A program made the translations under genes and the position numbers. A stretch of DNA of 5,856 bases from Gammaproteobacteria bacterium (lineage in GTDB: Bacteria; Pseudomonadota; Gammaproteobacteria; HK1). Every line of letters starts with the position of its first letter. Positions within the stretch are counted from its first letter, which is position 1. The notes below the pieces were generated by a model. The model was not told the origin of the DNA. It saw only the letters and a program-made list of their open reading frames with translations, and did not search any database. The stretch is taken from assembly GCA_022822245.1 (NCBI GenBank), contig JAJECB010000439.1, positions 1 to 5,856 of the forward strand. The letters run 5' to 3'. Below, piece after piece: positions 1 through 4,909 of the stretch.

Positions 1-443
1 GCGGCTTCTTCGGACTGCGTGCCGCGCATCGTGCGCGGGTCGACGAGGCCATTTCGGCGGTCGGGCTCACCGGGTTCGAGCGCCGACCCATCAGCTCGCT
101 GTCAGGCGGGCAGTTTCAACGCGCGCTCTTCGCCCGGCTCCTGCTTCAGGACGCGCAGCTCGTGCTGCTCGACGAACCCTTTACGGCCATCGACGCCAGG
201 ACGATGGTCGATCTCCTGGATGTGGTGCGGCGCTGGCACGGAGAGGGACGCACGGTGATCGCCGTCCTGCACGATGCGGAGGCCGTCCGGGCGCATTTCC
301 CCGAGACGCTGATGCTGGCGCGCGACCTCGTGGCGCACGGACCCACGGCGAAGGTGCTGACGGCCGCGAACCAGTTCCGGGCCCGCCAGATGTGCGAGGC
401 CTGCGCCGGCCCGCCCCACGACTGCGGGAGGCCCGCGTCCTGA
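1..443 (+). CDS. aztA: Zinc ABC transporter ATP-binding protein, AztA-like (5' partial)
   Basis: This is the C-terminal 146 residues of an ABC ATPase that would power zinc import by the permease encoded next to it, at the inner face of the cytoplasmic membrane. The frame starts at base 3; the N-terminus and Walker A lie outside the window. Visible motifs, numbered from base 3, are the signature LSGGQFQR (residues 33-40), Walker B LVLLDEP (53-59) followed by the D-loop region FTAID, and the switch histidine H90 in VLHD. The tail carries a Cys/His cluster: C131, C134, H139 and C141. The gene overlaps the permease start by one base (TGATG), which indicates translational coupling. The AztA name rests on remembered family resemblance plus the AztC-like ligand spacing of the third gene. 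ZnuC- or MntA-type names are the alternatives. The ABC ATPase call itself is very secure. Confidence 0.9.
   Translation, partial: GFFGLRAAHRARVDEAISAVGLTGFERRPISSLSGGQFQRALFARLLLQDAQLVLLDEPFTAIDARTMVDLLDVVRRWHGEGRTVIAVLHDAEAVRAHFPETLMLARDLVAHGPTAKVLTAANQFRARQMCEACAGPPHDCGRPAS
426..431 (+). promoter_or_regulatory. Possible ribosome binding site of the permease gene
   Basis: GGGAGG lies 11 nt before the ATG at 443, inside the end of the ATPase gene. The spacing is a little long, so translational coupling through the TGATG overlap may matter more. It favours the ATG at 443 over the upstream in-frame start at 392. Confidence 0.4.
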
Positions 444-1306
444 TGTGGGAGCCACTGGTTCAGCCATTTGCCGAATTCGGCTTCATGCGCCGCGCCCTGA
501 TGGGCTGCATCGCAATTTCGGTGGGCGGGACCCCCGTCGGCGTCTTTCTGCTGCTGCGCCGGATGAGCCTGACCGGGGATGCAATGGCGCACGCGATCCT
601 GCCGGGCGCCGCGGTCGGATTCCTCGTCGCCGGGTTCTCGCTCGGGGCCATGACGGTGGGCGGCCTCATCGCCGGCATGGCCGTGGCGTTGCTTTCGGGC
701 TTCGTCGCCCGCGTCACGGCGCTGCGCGAGGATGCGAGCCTTGCTGCCTTCTACCTGATCTCGCTGGCGCTCGGGGTGCTGATCGTGTCCACCCGCGGCA
801 GCAACGTCGACCTGATGCACGTGCTGTTCGGCACCGTGCTCGCACTCGACAACGCGGCGCTGATCCTGCTCTGCAGCATCACGAGCATTACGCTGATCGT
901 GCTCGCGTTCATCTTTCGCCCGCTGGTTCTCGAGTGCGTGGACCCGCAGTTCCTGCGCACGGTGAGCGGCCTGAGCGCCGTAACCCATCTCACCTTCCTC
1001 GGGCTCGTCGTCATGAACCTCGTCGGCGGCTTTCATGCGCTCGGCACCTTGATGGCGGTCGGCATCATGATTCTTCCGGCCGCGGCGGCACGTTTCTGGG
1101 CGGTGAGCGTCGGCGGTCTGATCTTGGCCGCGGTCGTCATCGCCATCGCTTCGAGCGTCTGCGGTCTTCTCGCCTCCTACCATTTCGGATTGCCGTCAGG
1201 GCCGGCAGTCATCCTCGCGGCGGGTGTCGTCTACGGGATATCGCTTGCCTGCGGGCCCTTCGGCAGCCTTGCCGCGCCAATCGTTCGTCGTCATGTCAAT
1301 GCCTGA
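443..1306 (+). CDS. aztB: Zinc ABC transporter permease, AztB-like
   Basis: This is the integral membrane subunit of the zinc importer, 287 residues, the usual length for the ABC-3 (ZnuB/MntB/TroC) family. Hydrophobic segments lie at roughly residues 15-37, 50-66, 67-89, 100-116, 127-157, 183-213, 220-243 and 252-271. The family-typical stretch LTGDAMAHAILPGAAVGF follows the first membrane segment (residues 43-60), and the conserved GTLMAVGIMILPAAAARF lies near residues 201-218. The start at 443 is chosen because it overlaps the ATPase stop (TGATG) and gives an N-terminus (MWEPLVQPF) that leads straight into the first membrane segment. The in-frame start at 392 would add 17 residues that merely read through the ATPase gene. 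Metal specificity is inferred from the His-rich binding protein downstream; manganese cannot be excluded from this gene alone. Confidence 0.93.
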   Translation: MWEPLVQPFAEFGFMRRALMGCIAISVGGTPVGVFLLLRRMSLTGDAMAHAILPGAAVGFLVAGFSLGAMTVGGLIAGMAVALLSGFVARVTALREDASLAAFYLISLALGVLIVSTRGSNVDLMHVLFGTVLALDNAALILLCSITSITLIVLAFIFRPLVLECVDPQFLRTVSGLSAVTHLTFLGLVVMNLVGGFHALGTLMAVGIMILPAAAARFWAVSVGGLILAAVVIAIASSVCGLLASYHFGLPSGPAVILAAGVVYGISLACGPFGSLAAPIVRRHVNA

Positions 1307-1312
1307 AAGGAG
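1307..1312 (+). promoter_or_regulatory. Ribosome binding site of the zinc-binding protein gene
   Basis: AAGGAG lies immediately after the permease stop and 8 nt before the GTG at 1321. It decides the start: the open frame extends far upstream, but only GTG 1321 has this site and is followed by a signal peptide. Confidence 0.85.
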
Positions 1313-1320
1313 ATAACACA

Positions 1321-2361
1321 GTGACCAGCCGCAGAAGTCTGCTGATCTCGGCAACCGCGTTCATCGGTCTTTCGTTGGCCGCTCCAACGTCGGCATGGGC
1401 CGCCGACGCCCCCATCCCGGTGGTCGCCACCTTCTCCGTACTGGGAGACATGGTCAAGCGCATCGGCGGTGACCGGGTTGCCGTCACGACGCTGGTGGGG
1501 GCCGACGGTGACACCCACGTCTTCCAACCTGGTCCCGCCGATGCGCAAGCCGTGAGCCAGGCCAAGATTCTCGTGTTCAACGGGCTCGAGTTCGAAGGCT
1601 GGCTGGACCGGCTGGTCGAGGCGTCGGACTTTGGCGGCGTCCGCGTGGTGGCAACCGACGGGATCCAACCGATCAGGCTCGAGGATGACGACCACCACGA
1701 TGACGACCACGCCGAAGAGGATGACCACGCCGACAAGGATGATCACGGCGACGAGCACGAGCACGCCGCCAAGGACGAGCATGACGACGAGCACGAGGAC
1801 GAGCACGCCGACGGGCACGGCCACGACCACGGCGCCTTCGACCCGCATGCCTGGCATAGCCCCGCCAACGCGGTGATCTATGTCGACAACATCACCGCCG
1901 CGCTGTCCAGGACCGATCCGGCCAGCGCATCGGCCTACTACGGGAACCGTGCGGCCTACGTGGCCGAAATCCAGGCTCTGGATGCCGAGATTCGAAAGAC
2001 GGTCGCGGGGCTGGCCGAGGACCGGCGCACCATCGTCACCGCCCATGACGCCTTCGGGTACTTTGCCGAGGCCTACGGCCTGCGCTTTGTCGCACCCCTT
2101 GGCATGGGCACCGAAAGCGACGCGTCCGCCGGAGATGTCGCCGCTCTCATCCGGCAGATTCGCGAAGAGGGAATCAAGGCCGTCTTCGTCGAGTCGTTCA
2201 CGGACCAGCGCCTGATTGAGCGGATCGCTGATGAAACCGGCGCATCCGTCGGCGGGACGCTGTACTCCGACGCGCTTTCCGGGGCGGACGGGCCGGCGTC
2301 CACCTATCTCGACATGCTACGCCACAATGCCGAGACGCTTGCGGAAGCGCTGTCGCCCTGA
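1321..2361 (+). CDS. aztC: Periplasmic zinc-binding protein of the ABC transporter, AztC/ZnuA-like
   Basis: This 346-residue cluster A-I solute-binding protein captures zinc in the periplasm and delivers it to the permease. It starts at GTG 1321. The signal peptide runs to about residue 27, with an A-x-A type site in SAWA|AD. Its n-region has S3-R4-R5-S6-L7-L8, which resembles a twin-arginine motif. Probable metal ligands are H66 (in DTHVFQP), H176 (in DPHAW), H242 (in TAHDAFGYFA) and D317 (in LYSDAL). The spacings 176-242 (66) and 242-317 (75) equal those I recall for Paracoccus AztC (H138, H204, D279). A loop at residues 121-170 holds 13 histidines among Asp and Glu and sits just before H176, where ZnuA-type proteins carry their His-rich loop. 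ZnuA is the alternative name. The zinc-binding call is strong; the exact subfamily is less so. Confidence 0.93.
   Translation: MTSRRSLLISATAFIGLSLAAPTSAWAADAPIPVVATFSVLGDMVKRIGGDRVAVTTLVGADGDTHVFQPGPADAQAVSQAKILVFNGLEFEGWLDRLVEASDFGGVRVVATDGIQPIRLEDDDHHDDDHAEEDDHADKDDHGDEHEHAAKDEHDDEHEDEHADGHGHDHGAFDPHAWHSPANAVIYVDNITAALSRTDPASASAYYGNRAAYVAEIQALDAEIRKTVAGLAEDRRTIVTAHDAFGYFAEAYGLRFVAPLGMGTESDASAGDVAALIRQIREEGIKAVFVESFTDQRLIERIADETGASVGGTLYSDALSGADGPASTYLDMLRHNAETLAEALSP
1681..1830 (+). repeat. Imperfect in-frame repeats encoding the His/Asp/Glu-rich loop
   Basis: Units of the type GAYGAxCAC recur, for example GACGAGCACGAG at 1750 and GACGAGCACGAGGACGAGCACG at 1786-1807. They encode residues 121-170 of the binding protein, with His at 125, 126, 130, 136, 142, 146, 148, 154, 158, 162, 166, 168 and 170. 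Such tracts can vary in length by slippage. Confidence 0.7.
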
Positions 2362-2622
2362 CCGAACGGCAGATGTGACGTGCGCTCCCCCGTGCGGAGC
2401 GACAACCGCGAGGCAGAGCACGGCGCCAGCCTGCCGTCGTCGCTGCTCTGATTGCGCCCTTGGGGCGCCGTACCGTGGCCGAGGGCGAGACGCCGGTCTG
2501 GACGCTGCCGCGTGGGGGCCTGACCCTGCCCTCCATGGCTGGCGAGCGAATGTCGCAGGGCGGGCGATCGTCGGTGGCTCCGGCGGCTGACGCGCCGCGC
2601 ACGTCTGGGTGAAGGAGCGTGT
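2362..2622. other. Spacer without a recognisable gene
   Basis: About 260 bases lie between the zinc operon and the insertion sequence. Open frames exist on both strands, as expected in GC-rich DNA, but none has a recognisable motif, a convincing ribosome binding site or a family resemblance. It does not resemble an AztD-type beta-propeller protein. Joining this stretch to 4773 onward, with the insertion sequence and one target-site copy removed, reconstructs the original intergenic region before the formamidase gene, roughly 410 bases. Confidence 0.6.
2383..2401 (+). terminator. Weak hairpin after the zinc operon
   Basis: CGCTCC (2383-2388) can pair with GGAGCG (2396-2401) around a 7-nt loop, 22 nt after the stop of the binding-protein gene. 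No T tract follows, so it is not a classical intrinsic terminator. It could stabilise the 3' end of the message or be chance in GC-rich DNA. Confidence 0.2.
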
Positions 2623-2632
2623 CGTGGGCACG
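2623..2632. repeat. Target-site duplication, left copy
   Basis: CGTGGGCACG here is identical over 10 bases to 4763-4772, and the match stops exactly at both ends. Ten bases falls in the 8-10 range known for the ISAs1 family. Confidence 0.85.
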
Positions 2633-2649
2633 CACGGCAAATTCGTTCT
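2633..2649 (+). repeat. Left inverted repeat of the insertion sequence
   Basis: CACGGCAAATTCGTTCT matches the right end, read inward on the opposite strand (CAGGGCGGATTTGTGCT), at 12 of 17 positions. It directly abuts the left target-site copy. The family's ends, as I recall, begin CAGGG; the left end here has C for G at position 3. Confidence 0.75.
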
Positions 2650-2866
2650 GATTTTTGTCGACGTCTCGGGGCACTTGAGGATGTGCCACGAGCTTTCGTT
2701 GGCGCTTTGGCGGGCGCTCGGTGCGAGATTTGGCCGTCATCGCGCCGCCCGATAGCGGCCCCCCGGACCCGAGAGCCGGCTACGGCGTCATTTGAGCATG
2801 ACCGCTCGCCCCTCGTCGTGTGCCGAGGGTCGGCGGTGAGACGATCGACGCGATCGGGAGAGTCGG

Positions 2867-4050
2867 TCAGCCGGGCACTGGCCGCGGGGCGACGTTGGCG
2901 GTCATTTTCAGGAAGTCGAGAACGCGGCGCGGGTTCCTGGCCAGCCTGCGCAGGGTCTGGGCGACGCCGAGCCCGCGCCCCTGGATGAGACTGATGGCGA
3001 AGCGCCGCAGCACGGTCATGTTCTCTGGACCGTGTCCGGTGCGGATGCGGCTGCGGTCCTCGTCGAAGCTCCGGTCGAGGATGTGGTGCGTCGCCTCGAT
3101 CGTCCAGTGCCCGCGATTGAGGGTGAGCAGGCGTTGCGCGGATGCGACCTCCGCAGTCAGGCTGGTGACACCGTATGCCGTCTCGCAGCGACGCTTGCCG
3201 GACTTGACCTCGACGGTTTCGCGACGCACGGCGAAGATCTGCCCGACACCCGGGAAGTTGAGATAGTCATTGAGTTCGCTGGAGACCCACATGGAGCGCC
3301 GTTCGCGGCGGCCGTGCTCGGGCTTCGCGCCCTCGTCGGTGAAGTCCGGCCCGCGTTGGGCGATGCTCTGGTCGAACAGGAGGCCGATGTCGTCCTGCAG
3401 GGTCGGCTGGTTGCCCTTGACCGTGAACAGATAGTCAGCGCCGCGCCCGAGCAGATACTGGGCCAGCGCGCGCTGGGTGAGCAGTGCATCGGCGGTGACG
3501 GTGCGCCCTGCGATATCGGGCAGCGTCTGGAGCAGGGGGATGATGGTGCCGATCTCGTTGGTGCGCTTCTCCCCTTGGTCGGCGTCGGGCCTCATGGCGA
3601 CTTTTTTTGCCCCCAGGGCGCCTTGGTGTCGTGGCCGACGATGCCCAGCACATGAACCGGTTTGCCATCGGCATCGATGGCGCCGCGGATGGTCTTGCCG
3701 TCGATGGCCAGCGCACTGTCGCCCGAGCCGTGGGCCTCATGCCAGGCCCGCAAGGCGGCGTCGAGCTGGAGTGGGTCGACGCGGAGCAGCACGCTGCGAA
3801 TCGCTGACAGGCTGGGCGGGCGGTGCCGGCCATCGCGGCGGCGCACGCGGAAGCGCTGCAGCACCGTAGGGCTGAGATCGTCGACCCATTCGCTGATCGC
3901 CTTGTAGCCGCGCATGCCGCACAGCGTCGCGGCAGCGGCGAGTGCCAACACCGTGGGCAGGGCATGGCGCCGGCCTTGGCGGCGGCGGGGATCGTCGATG
4001 CCGTGGAAGAACTCGGGAAGGGATCGCATCTGTGCGGCGCTGAGCGTCAT
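2867..4050 (-). pseudogene. ISAs1-family DDE transposase, frame split at 3601-3609
   Basis: This is the catalytic part of the transposase. From ATG 4050-4048 the first frame gives the family's N-terminal region (SLPEFFHGIDDPRRRQGRRH, then LCGMRGYKAISEWVDDLS) and the first catalytic Asp in ALAIDGKTIRGA (codon 3702-3700). It stops at 3594-3592. The second frame, 3595 to 2867, holds the second Asp in TVTADALLTQ (codon 3490-3488), the GADYLFTVKGNQPTL stretch, and the catalytic Glu in GHWTIEATHHILDRSF (codon 3097-3095). Neither piece alone has all three residues. The frames differ by -1, and the junction is CAA AAA AAG, a slippery A_AAA_AAG in the correct phase. It may be a pseudogene through loss of one A, or be expressed by frameshifting; decay of the adjoining domain favours the former. 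The ATG at 4050 has GGAG about 9 nt upstream and could be an independent start, but the sequence also continues unbroken from the DUF4338 part. Confidence 0.85.
3601..3609 (-). other. Slippery A-run (A_AAA_AAG) at the transposase frame break
   Basis: The - strand reads C followed by seven A and a G. Zero-frame codons are CAA AAA AAG TCG CCA TGA. A -1 slip on A_AAA_AAG continues as GTC GCC ATG AGG, the frame of the downstream transposase half. I find no AGGAG-like sequence upstream and no convincing hairpin downstream to stimulate slippage. Confidence 0.6.
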
Positions 4051-4676
4051 CTTCGGCACTCCGTGTCGCAGGCGGGGATCGAGCTCGGCGGCCCGCAGCC
4101 GGGCCCACGCGCCCCGGCACAGGGGATGAAGGAACACGAGCTTGGGCCGGGCGTGCTCGCGGTAGCCGTGCCCGTTGCGGGCGAAGCCGCGGGTGCGCCC
4201 GACCTTGAGCCAGTTGGCGGCACGGTAGACGGTGCCCCGGAAGAGCGCAGGGTCGACGAACGTCTCCACCAAAAGCACTTCGTGACCGAAGCGGGCCGGC
4301 CAGTCCTTCACCAGACGGCGCGTGCACAACGAGAGCACGCGCGAGCCGAGGTTGCGCTCACCGCCGGGGAGAATCAGGAAGCGCGAGTTGTTGGTGACCA
4401 AGTGAAGACGGCCGAACTGCACGCCATAATCCCAGCCGATCCACCGCGCGCCGCGCACTTGAGCGCCGGCGCCGAGAACACCAGAAGCGCCAGCCATCGC
4501 CCGTGATGATGAGCGACATAGCGCACCGTCTCGCCCATCCCCGGCACCGCGCCGAGGTAGTGGTGTGTGTGCATCAAGGCGCGGAAGCGGGCCTCGTCCT
4601 CCGCGGCCACGATGTCGACGGCCACCTCCGATAGACCCGCCACAGCTTCCCTGTCCCCACCGCTGCCTCGCGACAC
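4051..4676 (-). pseudogene. DUF4338 (DruA-like) N-terminal domain of the transposase, frameshifted
   Basis: The first part starts at GTG 4676, directly after an in-frame TGA, and reads through ARFRALMHTHHYLGAVPG, ETVRYVA and WLALLVFSAPALKCAAR. The frame then changes at about 4446-4444 and resumes with WIGWDYGVQFGRLHLVTNNS, VLSLCTRRLVKDWPARFGH, ETFVDPALFRGTVYRAANW and GRTRGFAR. These are hallmarks of DUF4338, the domain that also forms DruA of the Druantia anti-phage system and that occurs fused to ISAs1-type transposases. In homologues, as I recall them, about two residues stand between ...AAR and WIGWD; here two bases remain, which suggests a 4-base deletion. No slippery sequence is present, so this looks like true damage. 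The domain runs without a stop into the transposase part. Its biochemical role is not established from this sequence. Confidence 0.8.
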
Positions 4677-4723
4677 TCATATCAGGACACGGGGAAGAAG
4701 TCCACTATCTCAGGCAACTCGCT

Positions 4724-4735
4724 GCCAGGGCTGGC
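4724..4735. repeat. Short palindrome near the right end of the insertion sequence
   Basis: GCCAG-GG-CTGGC is a perfect 5+2+5 inverted repeat, 11 bases inside the right terminal repeat and upstream of the transposase start on the - strand. It could be a protein site at the element's end, or chance. Confidence 0.25.
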
Positions 4736-4745
4736 GAAAGGTCGA

Positions 4746-4762
4746 AGCACAAATCCGCCCTG
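4746..4762 (-). repeat. Right inverted repeat of the insertion sequence
   Basis: Read inward on the - strand, it begins CAGGGCGGATTTGTGCT. It starts with CAGGG, the end I associate with ISAs1 members, and matches the left repeat at 12 of 17 positions. It directly abuts the right target-site copy. Confidence 0.75.
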
Positions 4763-4772
4763 CGTGGGCACG
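4763..4772. repeat. Target-site duplication, right copy
   Basis: CGTGGGCACG is identical to 2623-2632. It also overlaps a possible -35 element (TGGGCA, 4765-4770) of the formamidase gene, so the insertion would have left that element in place. Confidence 0.85.
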
Positions 4773-4794
4773 GACGAGATGTTGACGATATAAC
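4765..4794 (+). promoter_or_regulatory. Candidate promoter of the formamidase gene
   Basis: TATAAC at 4789-4794 matches 5 of 6 bases of the -10 consensus. TGGGCA at 4765-4770, 18 bases upstream, is a partial -35. The stretch 4779-4806 is strikingly AT-rich for this window. TTGACG at 4782-4787 is an alternative -35, but its best -10 partner at 17 bases (TACACA, 4805) is weak. Confidence 0.35.
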
Positions 4795-4796
4795 AT
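4779..4796. promoter_or_regulatory. Inverted repeat overlapping the candidate -10, possible operator
   Basis: ATGTT (4779-4783) and AACAT (4792-4796) form a perfect 5-bp inverted repeat with an 8-base spacer that overlaps TATAAC. The position suits a repressor site. No regulator gene is in the window, and I cannot assign a family. Confidence 0.3.
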
Positions 4797-4812
4797 AACT
4801 ATGGTACACACG

Positions 4813-4879
4813 GGCTCGCGGAGAGCCTCGCTTCGGCCGGAGACTCGCCGGCATGACGCGAAGGTCCGCAGTTCCTTCG
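4813..4879 (+). promoter_or_regulatory. Three consecutive short hairpins in the formamidase leader
   Basis: GGCTC-GCGGA-GAGCC (4813-4827), GCCGG-7 nt-CCGGC (4836-4852) and CGAAGG-9 nt-CCTTCG (4859-4879) are each perfectly paired. A smaller one (GGGTT-CAG-AATCC, 4879-4891) ends 6 nt before the Shine-Dalgarno sequence. It does not match a riboswitch class that I recognise, and short GC stems can be chance. Confidence 0.3.
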
Positions 4880-4897
4880 GGTTCAGAATCCGCAAAC

Positions 4898-4902
4898 AGG
4901 AG
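4898..4902 (+). promoter_or_regulatory. Ribosome binding site of the formamidase gene
   Basis: AGGAG lies 7 nt before ATG 4910, which supports that start. Confidence 0.8.
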
Positions 4903-4909
4903 AAGCCCA

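Larger units (their letters stand above)
2633..4762 (-). mobile_element. ISAs1-family insertion sequence with DUF4338-transposase gene, 2130 bp
   Basis: The element is bounded by imperfect terminal inverted repeats (2633-2649 and 4746-4762) and a perfect 10-bp target duplication outside them. It carries one ancestral gene on the - strand: an N-terminal DUF4338 (DruA-like) domain and a C-terminal ISAs1 DDE transposase, now split over three frames. About 68 nt separate the right repeat from the start of the gene. About 217 nt with no gene separate the left repeat from its stop; they include CGATCG-ACG-CGATCG at 2842-2856. The element is longer than a classical ISAs1 member (1.2-1.5 kb), which the extra domain and the left non-coding stretch explain. 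Intact target duplications show the copy arrived by simple transposition and has not been rearranged since. It lies in a spacer and breaks no visible gene. Confidence 0.88.

Noticed and set aside
1291..2046. Long - strand open frame opposite the zinc-binding protein gene.
   Set aside because: Its Val-rich composition is simply the complement of the His/Asp repeats. No start signal or family resemblance.
2552..2563. GCAGGGCGG at 2555-2563, inverted relative to CCGCCCTGC at 4755-4763, as an alternative left end of the element.
   Set aside because: No target duplication flanks that pair, whereas the end at 2633 is next to a perfect 10-bp duplication. The match is probably chance in GC-rich DNA.
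2198..2740. Long - strand open frame of 180 codons in the spacer.
   Set aside because: Arg/Pro/Ala-rich composition typical of chance frames in GC-rich DNA. It overlaps the binding-protein gene and crosses the insertion sequence boundary.
2624..2755. Small + strand frame of 43 codons from GTG 2624 with AAGGAG 6 nt upstream.
   Set aside because: It runs across the target-site copy and the left inverted repeat, so it was created by the insertion. No family resemblance.
2842..2856. CGATCG-ACG-CGATCG as a transcription terminator or element end.
   Set aside because: Each half is itself a common 6-base palindrome, no T tract follows, and the element end is well defined elsewhere.
3032..3655. Long + strand open frame of 207 codons.
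   Set aside because: Antisense to the transposase, whose catalytic motifs show the - strand is the coding one.
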